From Salvia splendens (taxonomy: Eukaryota > Streptophyta > Magnoliopsida > Lamiales > Lamiaceae): a DNA stretch of 64,000 nt. Each line of letters starts with the position of its first letter. Within the stretch, counting starts at the first letter, position 1. Shown here one piece after another: positions 36,810 through 49,428 of the stretch. The stretch spans positions 38,528,719 to 38,592,718 of the forward strand of contig NC_056033.1 in NCBI RefSeq assembly GCF_004379255.2. The letters are read 5' to 3'. A program made the position numbers and the translations under genes. The notes under the pieces are model-generated. The model saw nothing but the letters and a program-made list of their open reading frames with translations, was not told the origin of the DNA and made no database searches.

Positions 36810-38644
36810 AGTTGTGTTGGTTCAAAATGATTATTTAAACTGCGATACATTAACCGGGTAATACGATCCAATGAAGTACGGAAAAAGTAAACGGAAATAA
36901 ATTGAATTGAAAATACAAAACAGAATTCGAAACAATAAACCGTAAAGATGTAATTGTAAGCCGAGTCGAGAAAACCTCTTTCCGCAAGACGAGATACACC
37001 CCGATAGTGCTCTCGGTTTGGCGTGTCGTCCCCAAAGATAATACGACATCGTCTTGTTCGTTGCAGCACTGCAGACGAACAAGCTCCGGCGAACTAGATG
37101 ATGGCGAGGGTAGAGCTTCGACGGGAAGAGAATGGAGAGAGAGGGAGAGAATGGCATGCTTGTGTTGTGTGTTCTAAAAACCTTGTATGCAATGCATGGA
37201 GTGACTGCCTATTTATAGGTCAAGTCCACCTGCAGGGGCATTGATGGAGTCAACAGCCATCATGTGTGTCATGATGACTTGACTGTAACCGTCGGGGGTT
37301 ACTGACTGGTGCACTAACCAGTGGGAGCTGAAGAGACACGATGCACCTGGACATGCTACACGGCGGGATACACCATGGACCGTCAGGGTCCAACGGGGAC
37401 CTTTTGACTCCCGTTGTGAGTCGGGTTCCAGCGGGGACCTTTTGTCTCCTGTTGTGCGCCGGGGTCCAGCGGGAACCTTTTATTTCCCGTCATGCGTCGG
37501 GGTCCAGCGGGACCATGACGTGGACCAGGACCCGTCGGGGATAGTGTGGAGTTTGGAGTGGTCTAAAAAGAACAAGCGGGGCTCGAACCACGCTCAACGA
37601 CCAGCTCTAAAGAACAGCCCAAAGACCACCCAAAGACTAATTGCCAAGATCCAAGGCACCCGGTGCATGGGGCACGGGTCACGGGACACGGGTCACGGTG
37701 CGCGGGTCGCAGGTGGGCGGCGGCGGCGCGCGTGTACGCGCGTGTGGGCTCTGACACCCGTCTTATTCCACGATAATTATTACACATAATAATTCATCTG
37801 ATTAAATACTTCATCAAAGAAGTTTATCATCCCCGATGTGGGATAATTAACACTTAGTTAATAAATCCCTTAGTTTTTCTCATAGCTCATTTCTAGCTTT
37901 ATTGTGACCAACTTTAATATATTATTTCCCACTCACCGGGAATCGGATTTGAGAAAATGAATATACTACGGTCATCTACTCGGAAAGTAGATCGACGCCA
38001 TTGCATTTAATTTCACAAAATTAAATGTCTTATAAAATTTATTATTAGTCAAAGTCATTTGACCAATCACGATTCCAACAATCCCCCACATGAGTGGAAA
38101 TTGCCAAATGCATATGTATGCAGACACAAGCTCAAACCTCAAGATGTATGTAAGCATAAGGATAGGTAGTTTTTGGCTTTGAACCATCCATAGTCAACAC
38201 CATCGGATACACATGCGGACTAGTAGCGCGATGCTTTGAACTATTCCTCCACGGCGTGCACCGAGACAATGATGTTAACACTTAAACACCTCAACATCAT
38301 CCGTTCTCACGTTTTGTGTCCATTTCTGGCCTTGGACACCACTTTGGATTCATAAGTGTATTGTTTGTAGCGGCTCCACTTCACACTTACATAGGTGATT
38401 CCTCGTTAAGTATCTTGCCATACTCGGTCTCTTTGAGAACTCCATCTCAACGAAATCCTTTAGGGATCATTAAAAGTCATAGACTTAACCTCACCACTAG
38501 GCAAGTTTTTCAACACTCTATTGCTCTCTAGGGAATTGATATAGATGAGTGTTTCACACGAACTCTCATAGCTTAGTTTTCCCATTGAACCAAGTTCTTG
38601 GGATCTCCAGTCATCATGGTTGGGTTACCACTATGACAAATTCT

Positions 38645-41600
38645 TTAGTTTGTGGATTTCAAACTCATTCCATCTACCAATTTATTCATTTGATCACGAT
38701 TTAACCCTTTGGTTAGCAGATCCGCTAGATAATCCAATGACTTCACGTAGTCAATTGTAATCACCCCTGTTGTGATCAAATGTCTCACGGTATTATGTCG
38801 TCGACGCATGTGTCGAGACTTCCCATTGTACAAGCCACTGTTTGCGCTCCCAATAGCGACTTGGCTATCACAGTGAATTAACACTGGAGGCACGGGCTTT
38901 GACCAACATGGAATATCTTCAAGGAAGTTTTTAAGTCATTCGGCTTCTTCCGCAGCTTTATCTAAAGCTATGAATTCAGATTCCATAGTGGATCGGGCTA
39001 TACATGTTTGTTTCGTAGATTTGCACAAGACAGCACCACCCCCAATAGTAAAGACATATCCTCTTGTTGAAAGTGAGTCTTTGTTATCTGATATCCAGTT
39101 TGCAGCGCAGTACCCTTCAAGTAACGGGGGGTATCTCAAAAAGTGTAGCCCATGATTTTGAGTATACTTGATATACCTCAAAACTCTTACAAGAGCTTTC
39201 CAATGCTCTTTGCTTGGATTGCTCGTGTAACGACTCAACTTGTTCACAATGCAAGCAATGTCAAGTCTAGTGCAATTAGTCAAATGCATAATGCACTTAA
39301 TGCCCGTGCATAATCTTTTTATGCAGCGGGCTTGCCCTTGTTCTTGCTCAAGTGAACTTTTAGCTCTATAGGCGTCTTAGCCAGGATGCCATCATAGGCG
39401 TTGAATCTCTTTAGTATTTTCTCAATATAATGAGATCGTGTCAAGATGATTCCTTTGAATTAGAATTTTTCATTCCAAAAATCACATCGGCTAGACCCAT
39501 ATCCTTCATGTCAAAGTTTCTCTTTAACATGGTTTTCGTATAGTTAATTACTTAGGTGTTACTACCCATGATTAACATATCGTCAATGTAGAGACACACT
39601 ATAATGTATCCATTATCAGTGTTCTTAATGTAGACTCATTTGTCACATTCGTTGATTTTAAATTCATTTGATAACATCACATTATCAAATTTCAAGTGTC
39701 ATTGCAACGACGCTTGTTTCAATCCATAGAGGGACTTAACCAGTTTACAAACCTTTCTCTCTTGTCTAGGTACTACAAAACTTTTAGGTTATTCCATATA
39801 GATTTCATATTAAATCACCATTTAAACTTGTCAACTGTTCCAACGGCCTTAAACTTGCTTTTAAGGACTCATTTGCATCCTAAAGGTTTAGCATCTTCAG
39901 GTAGATCGACCAACACCCAAGTGTGGTTTAGCAAAATTGAATCAATTTCGCTTTGAACAGTTTCTCTTTAATGCAGCCCATCTGGACCAGCAAATGCTAC
40001 TTTTATCGATGTTAGTTCTTCATCCAACATATAAGCAGTATAGTCAGGACCAAATGTCTTTGGTGTACTGACCACACTACCACGTCTTAGTATTGTATCG
40101 TTTGGATCTGGCCTTGTTCGCTTGTGCGAGTCTAGCTCTTCATCCGCTAATTCAGAACTAGTGGCTTCATCCTCAATTCTCGTATCAGAATTGAGTGTAA
40201 TATTTTCCTTGTCTTTGCGAGGAAATATATTTTCAAGAAATACAGCATTTCTTGACTCGATTGTTGTTCCCACGGTCACAGTCGATATTTCAGACTTGTG
40301 GACAACAAATCGATAAGCACTACTACTAATTGCATACCCAATAAAGATGCAATCAACCGAGTTAGGACCGATTGTAACTTTTTTCGGCAGATGAACCATC
40401 ACATTTGTCAAACACCCCCCACAATTTGAGGTATTTGTAGGATGACTTCATTCCCTTTCACAACTCATAAGGAGTGACATCCTTACTTTTGAGTGGGATT
40501 TTGTTTAGGATGTAGTTAGCTGTCAAAACAGCTATCCCCCAAATGTTCTGGGGCATCCCTGAACTAATCAGTAACGCATTTATCATCTCTTTAAGAGTTC
40601 AGTTTCTTGCGTTCTGTAACACCAATAGATTGTGGTGAACATGGTGCAACCGTTTGAAGAGTTATACCACTTGTGTTGCATAGTTCCTCAAACGAGGCTA
40701 CGTATTCACCTCCTCTATCACTTTGAATCATTTTGATTTACAATCCAAGTTGATTCCCGACTTCGTTCTTATAATTTTTGAACACATCAATTGCTTCATC
40801 TTTACTTTTTAAAAAATAAAGATAGCAACGTCTTGTGCAATCATCTATGAACGTGATAAGGTATTTTTTACCACTTCTAGTTTGCACGAATTTTAAATCA
40901 CATACATCAATGTGAATTTTCAAGGGGTTTCATGTTTCGTTAAATAGAATGAAACGATAATCTAGTCATTTTCACCTCAAGACAAATCTCACATTTGTTT
41001 GGGGTATTGACTTCTTTTGTCTTTAGTAAATCCAAGTTTACTAACTTTTATAGCATTAGGATTCACATGTCTTAATATATAATGCTACAAATATGAGGAA
41101 GTATTGGTATTTTCATTATTAGCCAATGACTTTTCAACACGGCGAATAGCCGATACACTTTGTTTAAAAAGACCATCGGTTACATGACATTTTCCGATTG
41201 ATTTTCCAAACTATATACACATAGAACCTATTAGATTCAAATACAAGTTTAAAAAACCCCTATTTACAAGTATTGATCCAGAAATTATGTTCTTGCGTAT
41301 GTCCGGGACATGTAGCACTTTCTTAGTGTGATTGTCACGTCGGACGTCATCTTGAGGACCATATCTCCTAAGTCGACACATTTGGACGAGGCTTGGTTCC
41401 CCATGTTGAGCTTCCTCCCCTCAACAGTCTTGTGAGTGTAGAACTTACTTCTATCGGCACACACGTAGGCAGTGACACCCGTGTCGATGTACCAACCACC
41501 TTTGTTCTCGACGTGGTTGACTTCTTCAGTTACCACGGTGGCTATGTTGCCTTTGGCATGTTTGAAAAATTTGGCTATACCAAGCTTCTTGGTTGGAGGC

Positions 41601-41686
41601 TTCATCTTTCTCCCGACATCTGGACGGGTGCCAAATGGCTCCCGACATCTCCCGTGAAATGGGCGGGGCCAAATGTCTCCCGACAT
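38645..41686 (-). pseudogene. Copia pol remnants (protease, integrase, RT, RNase H)
   Basis: Separate minus-strand blocks in Copia order: protease (WYIDTGVTAYVCADRS, about 41580-41440), integrase core (GKKYLITFIDDCTRR, 40923-40738), the integrase/RT linker with IFIGYA (40411-39968), a badly decayed RT (about 39960-39300), and RNase H (39289-38936 with [14 protein letters not shown], and 38893-38645 with ADLLTKGL). Stops and frameshifts separate the blocks. The protease motif is DTGV rather than the usual DTGA. Not functional. Confidence 0.85.
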
Positions 41687-42340
41687 TTTTTCAAGACACG
41701 GACGGGTGTCGAACGCCTCCCGATATTTTCTAAGGGACCGATGTGTGCCTTATATCTCCCGACATTTGCTAAGGCACGAACGGGAACCAAATGTCTCCCG
41801 ACGACCGGGACACCAACGGGTGCAAAATTTCTCCCGACATCTCACATGGGATGTATGGGTGCAACACGTCTACTGACATTTCCTAAGGCACGGATGGGAG
41901 CCCATGTCTCCCGACGATCAGGAGACCGACGGGTGCAAAATTTGCTCCCGACATTTCCCACGTCACAGATGTGTGCCATACGTCTCCCGACATATTCTAA
42001 TGCACTAACGAGAGCGAAATGTCTCCCCATGTCTCCTGACGTTTTGAAGGTACGGACGGGTGAGAAATGTCTCCTGACATTTCCCATGCCATGGACGGGA
42101 GTCGAATGTCCCTCATGCCTCCCGACAAACGGGAGACGTCCCTTGGGACCTAACGTGTGCCAAATGTCTTCCAACATTTTCTAAGGCACGGACGGGAGCA
42201 AAACGTCTCCCATGTCTCCCGATGAACGGGAGACGTCCCTTGAGACCAATGGGACACGCCCAACGACCCTATGTCCCTATCAATGAGAACGACGGGAGAC
42301 GTCCCGTAGGACTTCCCTGTCATTGGCCATTCATGAGGTC
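41600..42340. repeat. Degenerate minisatellite inside Copia element 2
   Basis: About a dozen diverged copies of a unit of roughly 50-55 bp built on TCTCCCGACATTT and CACGGACGGG. The plus strand is open for 263 codons here only because the repeat lacks stops. Confidence 0.75.
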
Positions 42341-42349
42341 TCTCCCCCA

Positions 42350-42760
42350 CATTGGAGTCAGTCGTGTTGATCCCAACGACATCAACTCTCGTGTTGGACC
42401 CGACGGTCCCAACACTCAATCCATCATAGGATTCTATGGAGCCACTAAACGTGGAACCACTAGTTCTCGTGTTGGCCCCGAAGGACTCAACACTTGATCC
42501 GTTAGAGGATCTAAAGGAACCACTAATAGTGAAACCGTCAGTTTGCGTGTTGGCCCCGAAGGACACAACACTCGTGTTGATCCCAAAGGACTAAACACAC
42601 GATCCATTGGAGGATCTCGCGGAACCATAAAAAGTGGAACCGTCTTTCTTCGTGTCGGTCCCGAAGGCCCCAACACCCGTGTTGACCTCGAAAGGTCCAA
42701 CACTCGTTCCTATCAAGGATTCCATGGAACCATCGGTGCCGCTCAAGGTGGATGCACCAG
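42350..42760. repeat. Second internal tandem repeat in Copia element 2
   Basis: Repeats of the kind GTGTTGGNCCCGAAGG ... AACACTCG at irregular spacing. On the minus strand this gives a Ser/Gly/Thr-rich stretch with recurring SFGANTRT-like units, possibly once part of gag. Confidence 0.65.
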
Positions 42761-44717
42761 TCGACCCAAATGGGTTAGTGAACGCTCAAGGCGCTTGGGT
42801 AGTCAAGAGTAGTGATATGGACTCGATGGAAGTCGTGGTCATGGCGGGGACCCGGCGGGGAACAGTGGCCACGTCGGTGTTGGAGTCGGAAAAAGTGGCG
42901 ATGGGGAACGCAGTGACGGGTTCCATCTCCACGCTAAGGTATTAGTTTCGAAAGTTTTAGATTCAATTTAAAGTTCAAACTCCTTCTTCAACGGCAAGTA
43001 TATCTCGTCTTGCGATTGTTGGTTCAAAATGATTGTTTAAACTGTGATACACTAACCGGGCAATACAACCCAATGAAGTACGGAGAAAATAAACGGAAAT
43101 AAATTGAATTGAAAATACAAAATAGAATTCGAAACAATAAACCGTAAAGATGTAATTGTAAGCCGAGTCGAGGAGCCCTCTTTCCGCAAGACAAGATACG
43201 CCCCGGTAGTGCTCTCGGTTTGGCGTGTCGTCCCCAAAGATAAAACGGCTTCGTCTTATTCGTTGCAGCACCGCAGACGAACAAGCTCCGGCGAACTAGA
43301 TGATGGCGAGTGTAGAGCTTCGACGGGAAGACAATGCAGAGAGAATGAGAGAATGACATGCTTGTGTTGTGTGTTCTAAAAACCTTGTATGCAATGCATG
43401 GAGTGACTGCCTATTTATAAGTCAAGTCCACCTGCAGGGGCATTGATGGAGTCAACAGCCATCATGTGTGTCATGATGACTTGACTGTAACCGCCGGGGG
43501 TTACTGACTGGTGCACTAGCCAGTGGGAGCTGAAGAGATACGATGCACCTGGACATGCTACACGACGGGATACACCATGGACCGTCGGGGTCCAACGGGG
43601 ACCTTTTGACTCCTGTTGTGAGTCGGGGTCCAGCGGGGACCTTTTGTCTCCCGTTGTGCGTCGGGGTCCAGCGGGAACCTTTTGTCTCCCGTCATGCGTC
43701 GGGGTCCAGCGGGACCATGACGTGGACCAGGACCCGTCGGGGATAGCGTGGAGTTTCGAGTGGTCTAAAAAGAACAAGCGGGGCTCGAACCACGCTCAGC
43801 AACCAGCTCCAAAGAATAGCCCAAAGACCACCCAAAGACCAATTGCCAAGATCCAAGACACCCGGTGCACGAGTCACGAGACACGGGTCACAGGACACAG
43901 GACACGGGTCATGGCTCTGACACCCGTTTATTCCACGATAATTATTACACATAATAATTCATCTGATTAAATACTTCATCAAAGAAGTTTATCATCCCCG
44001 ATGTGGGATAATTAACGCTTACTTAATAAATCTCTTAGTTTTTCTCATAGGTCATTTCTAGCTTTATTGTGACCAACTTTAATATATTATTTCTCACTCA
44101 CCGGGAATCGGATTTGAGAAAATGAATATACTACGGTCATCTACTCGGAACGTAGATCGACGTCATTGCATTTAATTTCACAAAATTAAATGTCTTATAA
44201 CATTTATTATTAGTCAAAGTCATTTGACCAATCACGATTCCAACAAGTTGAGATAGAGGGAAAGAGGATTGTGATGGTTGAAAAGTGCTCTAGTATAGAA
44301 AAACGAAGAGGGAGAAATTGAGAAGAGAGATAGAAAATACAATAGGCGCTCACGGTCCCTAATTTTTAGTCCCTCAATCAGCGTATCATTTCTCTCACAG
44401 TGGAATAAGAGCATCTCCAATGGAGACTAGCGAACCGGCTAGCCGATTCTCGGCGCTGGCCGGCCTGCTAGCCAAACCATTGTAGGCGGCGAGCGGAAAA
44501 ACGACGAGAATTTTGGCGAGCGCACGCCGATTTTTGAGCTCTAGCCGATGCGCTCGCCGATCGGCTGGCCGCCATTGTAGGTGAGCGATCGGCCAGCACT
44601 TTTTTTTAATTTTTGAAATACTATATATACGCGATTTGCACATCATTTTCATTCGCACCGCTTGTTTTAACGAGTTTTCTCTCTTACTTAATTTGTGTAC
44701 AAGAGCAATAAAGCAAA

Positions 44718-45887
44718 ATGGAGAACAACAACGAGTCTACTCCAGTGATGAACGGGTCTCAAACTCCTACAGTACCCGTGGAAGGTGGATGGGGTCCGAA
44801 GGCCGGGTACTACAACATGTACTCTTAGCAGCAGATGGTGCCCGGGATAGCAGCCGGGGGTAGTATGCCGGAATGGCAAGGGATGCAGGGCGGACAGGGG
44901 GTAATGGGGATGCAACCCGGGATGCAGATGATGCCGGGGTGGCAGCCGGGGATGCAGGGGACGCCGGGAGGGACAATGCCTATCGCTCTAGTCTTGATTT
45001 TTTTACTGCTCTTCGCACACATCGACCCCATCGGAGACGCAGTTCACTGGGTGTGAGACTTTCTCTTTAGAGGAGTTGGGGATAGATCTCGAGGATGCGG
45101 ACACTCCCGTTCAAACGGGGGAGTAGGGCGGGGTCGGGGCGCACCAAAGAAGAATAAGGGCAAGGGGAAGGGTAAAAGGGTGGTCGGCGAGTCGTCGCAG
45201 CCGGCTGATGACGACAGCCCGACACGAAGGAAGTGGACGGATGCGGAGAACGTCACGCTGTCCAAGGCTTGGGTGAGTGTTTGCGATGATCCCCTCCATT
45301 CGAACAATCAGAGGATCGTCAACTTATGTGCTAAAATATCAGCAGCCTACAAGGCATTTTGCCTGGAGGGGAGGCCACACAGCAGGGAGGAGTGCCGGAA
45401 GGGGTGGGACCGAATCAGGGCTGCGGTCTCCCGATTTTTGCGCTTGTACACCAACGCCCTCCGCTTGCAGACTAGTGGCCAAACTGACGAGGACTGCAGG
45501 AGGATGGCAGAGAAAGCCTTCCCCGTGCCCGAGCTTTATAAGGAGTTCACTTGGAACTGCTATGAGGTGCTGATGGACTCCGAGAAGTTTCGGGCATGTG
45601 TCGATGCTGGCTGGCCGAAGAAGCAGCGATTGAACTATGCCGGTGATTACAGCGGCAGCAGCGGCGGTTCCCACGACCTCCCCGAGGATGTTCAGGAGTT
45701 CCCGTCCCCTCCATCGTTTACTCGCCGCACTCGCCCGGTTGGTCAAAGGCGGGCGCAACTGGTAGCGACGGGGGTCGCCCAGGGGTCCCAGGAGGTCCAG
45801 TCGGCATCCCCCCTGTTGGCAAGTCGCCAACCGAGCTCGCCTTCTTCGATCGTCAACAAACGCGGGCCCAGATGCACAAGATCTTAG
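44718..45887 (+). pseudogene. Harbinger Myb/SANT-like accessory protein, damaged
   Basis: Starts MENNNESTPVMNGSQTPTVP and runs into a Met/Gly/Pro-rich segment broken by a stop at about 44826 and a later frameshift. The open part (45180-45887) shows the Myb/SANT-like DNA-binding domain RRKWTDAENVTLSKAWVSVC ... EECRKGWDRI and a conserved block WNCYEVLMDSEKF. Harbinger transposition needs this second protein, which binds DNA and helps bring the transposase to the nucleus (known for the family). Disabled by stop and frameshift. Confidence 0.82.
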
Positions 45888-46282
45888 CTGAATGGAGAAC
45901 GACAACTGACCCGTGGAGAAGAGTTTTCTTCACTCAATGCTCGAGAGTATGAGATCGATTTGGATGCCGCCTCGGCACAGTTGGGGGTCTCAGACGCGGG
46001 CTCAGATGCCGCAGATTTGGGGGCCCGGATAGCGGCGACAACGGCGGGGACGGCCACGAGGAGTGAGGCGGAGGCGGGGGCTCGTGTGTGGAAGAGGGTT
46101 TATTTTTTTAAATTAATGTAATTTTTTTAATTAATGTACTTTTTAAAATTTTACTATTATTATTGAATTTTCACGTATATATGTCTTTAATTTAATTCCG
46201 TATTTTGTGTGATTGTTAATTATTTGTTTTTTTATAATTTTGTTTATTGTGGCAAGTCTATTACTTGTCCAGTTGCTTGTCC

Positions 46283-46440
46283 TGATGATGTGGCAGAAGG
46301 AGTTTTTAGTGCTGATGATGTGGCAGAAGGAGTTTTTAGTGCTGATGATGTGGCAGAAGGAGTTTTTAGTGCTGATGATGTGACAGAAGGAGTTTTTAGT
46401 GCTGATAATGTGGCAGAAGGAGTTTGTGGCTAGCATATGG
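46283..46440. repeat. 30-bp tandem repeat near the Harbinger right end
   Basis: Five near-perfect copies of a unit beginning GATGATGTGGCAGAAGGAGT, the last one diverged. A single related unit occurs near the ends of the other Harbinger copies (CTCCTGCCACATCA near 18187 and 47137). Confidence 0.9.
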
Positions 46441-47099
46441 CTGACCTATTATCATTAGGGATGTTCTAATAGAATTGGGAAAATCCTAGTAAGATTGAAC
46501 AAAAACTTGGTAATCAACATAAAAATCCTAGTAGGATTGTCCGTCGTTGTTTTCTATGTCATTGTTGGCCTTTTGAACCTTAAATTTGTATTTTTGATCG
46601 TCATTTTTAGTTTTGACCTTTTTTAATGCATCAAAACGATAATTAAATTCTCATTTACTTATTTTTTACCTAAGCAAAATTAATTGGGTCACAATTATGG
46701 TTATATTATGACTTTAATTGGTGTATTTGGTGGACTGATCCAAACATTTTTTTTCTCTATTTTTGTCCTACGAAAGAACTGTGGTCGCTTACTAATTTAT
46801 CGTTGTGACCAAAACTTGACATTTTTAAATAAAATAAAACACTATTAATCACATAATTTGTTAGTTACTACTGCTACATTTTTGTGAATCAATCCAATAG
46901 ATTTGACATAACAATTCAGATTTCATTTTTTATGGGTCATGATTTTCATCTTTATGATCTACCTATTTTAAATTAAACATTACAAATGATTTGATTTTTT
47001 AATTTAAAAACCATCCACACGATCAATATAATTTATTTAACGGATTTTGTCCATTAAACGTGTTCAACTAGTTTTTATATGATTTCTTAGGGCATCCAC

Positions 47100-48923
47100 A
47101 ATAAGAATAGTCCATCCATAGCCCAGGCACAAACTTCTCCTGCCACATCATCAGGACAAACAAATAGCCCAGCAATAGCTTAGCAATAGCTTAGCCACAT
47201 CACTCAAAATTATATAAAACAAATAATTGACAATCACACAAAATACGGAATTAAATATACGACACAGATACGAGAAAATTCAATAATATTATTTAAATTA
47301 AAAAAATTACATAAAAAAATTACATTAATTTTAAAAAAATTACATTATTCAAAAAAAATCCCGACCTCCGCCTCACTCCTCGTCTCCGTCGCCCCCGTCG
47401 CCGCCGGTACCTCCCGTGCCGCAGTGGCCTTCAAATCGTCACACATGCTCACGAGCAATGCATGAAGAAAACTCTTCTCCTCGGGGTCCTCTGCCGTCTT
47501 CCAATCGGCTAAGATCTTGACCATCTGAGCACGCGTTTGTTGACGCGCGAAGAATTTTAGATCCTCTGTCGACTGGCCAAGGGGGGAAGCCGACTGGACC
47601 TCCTGGGACCCCCCGATGCCCCCCGCCTCCCGTTGCGCCCGCCTTTGACCAACCGGGCGAGTTCGACAAGCGAACGATGGAGGGAATGGGAGCTCCTAAG
47701 CACCCTCGGGGAGGTCGTGAGAACTGCCGCTGCTGCCGCTGTAATCACCGGTATAGTTCAGTCGTTGCTTCTTCGGCCAGCCAGCGTCGACACCTGCCCG
47801 GAACTTCTCAGAGTCGTTCAGCACCTCATAGGAGTTCCAGTATGTGAACTCCTTATACAACCCGGGCTGAGGGAAGGCTTTCTCAGCTATCCTCCTGCAG
47901 TCATCCTCCGTTTGGCCACTGCTCTGCATGCGGAGGGCGCTGGCGTACAAGCCCGAAAATTGGGAGACCCCAGCCCTGATTCGGTCCCATGCCTTCCGGC
48001 ACTCCTCCCCGTTGCGCGGCCTCCCCTTCGGGCAAAATGCCTTATAGTTTGCTGCTATTTTGGCCCACATGTTGACGATCCTCTGATTGTTCAAAGTGAG
48101 GGGATCATCGCAAATACTCACCCACGCCTTGAACAACGCGACGTTCTCGGCATCCGTCCACTTCCTCCGTACTGAGCAGTCGTCCTCACCCGGCTGCGAC
48201 GACTCGCCGACCCTCTTGACCTTCCCCTTGCTCTTTTTCTTTGGGTGGCCCCGACCCTGCCCAACTCCCCCCATTTGAACGGGAGTTTCCGGAACACCGA
48301 GAAGATCAAACCCCAACTCCTCTAAGGAGAAAGTCTCATATTGCGTGAACTGCGCCTCCGTTGGGATCGATGTGTGCGAAGAAGCATTCGAAAAATCAAA
48401 ACTGGGGCGATAGACGTTCCCCCCCGGCATCATCTGCATACCGGGTGCCCACCCCGGCATCGCCGGTAACCCCCCACTGCCATCCCGGACATCATCTGCT
48501 GCCACGGGTACATGTTGTAGTACCCGGGCATCCGACCCCATCCACCTCCCACGAGTACCGGGAGAGTTTGAGACCCGCTCGTCATTGGATTACCTTCGTT
48601 GTTGTTCTCCATTTCACGTTGTTGATCTTGTACAAAAATTAAGATAGAAAGAGTACTCGTTAAAACAAGTGGTGCGAATGAAAATGACGTGCAAAACGCG
48701 TATATATAGTGTTTCGAAAATTAATAAAAAAATTTCGCTGGCCGATCGCTCTCTGGTCCGGAGCGAGCGGACCGGCTAGCGCATCAGCCAGCGCTCGCGG
48801 ATCGGCATGCGCTCTCCGATTTTTTCACCAAAATGGCGCTCGCCGGTTACAATGGTTCGGCGAGCGAACCGGCGAGCGCCGGAGATCGGCTAGCCGGTCC
48901 GCTCGCCGCCATTGTGGATGCTC
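47100..48923 (-). mobile_element. PIF/Harbinger element 3
   Basis: Ends GGGCATCCACAATAAG and CATTGTGGATGCTC, flanked by TTA (47097-47099 and 48924-48926). Units 1 and 3 show the uninterrupted TTTCTTACCCTCGG site at about 19411 and 61967. It carries a Myb/SANT-like gene on the minus strand. Confidence 0.87.
47696..48612 (-). pseudogene. Harbinger Myb/SANT-like accessory protein, frame-shifted
   Basis: Begins MENNNEGNPMTSGSQTLPVL at 48612. A one-base change in a G run near 48475 moves the reading frame, after which the frame shows PGWAPGMQMMPGG, the Myb/SANT-like domain RRKWTDAENVALFKAWVSIC ... EECRKAWDRIRAG, and YEVLNDSEKFRAGVDAGWPK. It stops at 47696; C-terminal sequence continues in another frame down to about 47440. 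Closely related to 44718-45887. Confidence 0.82.
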
Positions 48924-49172
48924 TTACCCTCGGCCTAAGAAATCATTCATAAGCTCAATATGATTTTATTTTAAAATTAATTCAGAATATTCTAAATGTT
49001 GATTTTACTTGTTATTATTTTCATGAACAGTAAATTGTTTGAAAATAAAATGTTACTACTTATTTATCAGTAAAAATTGGTAATATATTTTTGCAAAATT
49101 CCTTCCTAATAGTGGCGTGGTTAATTGTTTTGAATTCGATTTTCTAAAAATTTTTTGGAACACATTTAAAAA

Positions 49173-49428
49173 GAGTAAATGCCAAAACTGCTCTAAACAC
49201 ATGCTTATTTTATGATTTTGGTCATATACTTTATCTTTTGAATTTTTGCCTCCTGAACATTTCAACTCGGATCACGATTGGTCTTACACTAATAGTTCCG
49301 TCATTTTTTTAAAGGTCAACGATTTTAACCCTATTTTGACCGATTAAAACTGTTAATTATGATTTTTAACTCACTAATTAGATCATGTTTGTGAATTCAT
49401 ATCCACTCTGTCTTCCATTTTCATTAAT
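49173..49428. mobile_element. Left-end remnant of the Mutator-like element
   Basis: Begins GAGTAAATGCC like 19665 and 62220 and follows that element for about 255 bp. It then jumps at TTCCATTTTCAT to sequence corresponding to about 22665. The deletion removed the counterpart of defensin-like gene 1 from unit 2. Confidence 0.75.

Larger units (their letters stand above)
36815..44245 (-). mobile_element. Copia retrotransposon 2, full-length but decayed
   Basis: Flanked by AGTTG (36810-36814 and 44246-44250) inside block Y; the unit-1 copy shows the uninterrupted site near 17920. LTRs are 36815-38080 and 43017-44245 (about 1.27 and 1.23 kb), both from TGTTGGTTC to TTCCAACA, with clear sequence divergence and length differences, so it is older than the gypsy element. 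The polypurine tract is the complement of about 38081-38095 (TGTGGGGGAT). The sequence after the 5' LTR is not an obvious tRNA-Met complement. A gag-like start, MEPVTAFPIATFSDSNTDVA, lies near 42925 on the minus strand and stops early. Confidence 0.88.
44409..46466 (+). mobile_element. PIF/Harbinger element carrying the Myb/SANT-type ORF
   Basis: Termini GAGCATCTCCAATGG and CATTAGGGATGTTC are flanked by TAA (44406-44408 and 46467-46469). The third repeat unit has the empty site (GTGGAATAATAGAATTG near 61336). The interior contains the accessory Myb/SANT protein gene but no DDE transposase. Confidence 0.85.
46513..49172. repeat. Segmental repeat, block Z (unit 2), split by Harbinger element
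   Basis: Outside the Harbinger insertion (47100-48923) this matches 18884-19664 with small differences. No host gene seen. Confidence 0.8.

Noticed and set aside
36637..37157. Several minus-strand frames of 60-134 codons across the left Copia 2 LTR
   Set aside because: They recur at 42975-43359 only because the LTR is repeated; no domain and no conservation beyond the LTR.
41393..42184. 263-codon plus-strand open frame
   Set aside because: It is a by-product of a stop-free minisatellite; no protein-like composition or domain, and it lies antisense to Copia pol.
45339..45905. 188-codon minus-strand frame opposite the Harbinger Myb/SANT gene
   Set aside because: Shadow of the real gene on the other strand; the plus strand shows the conserved domain.
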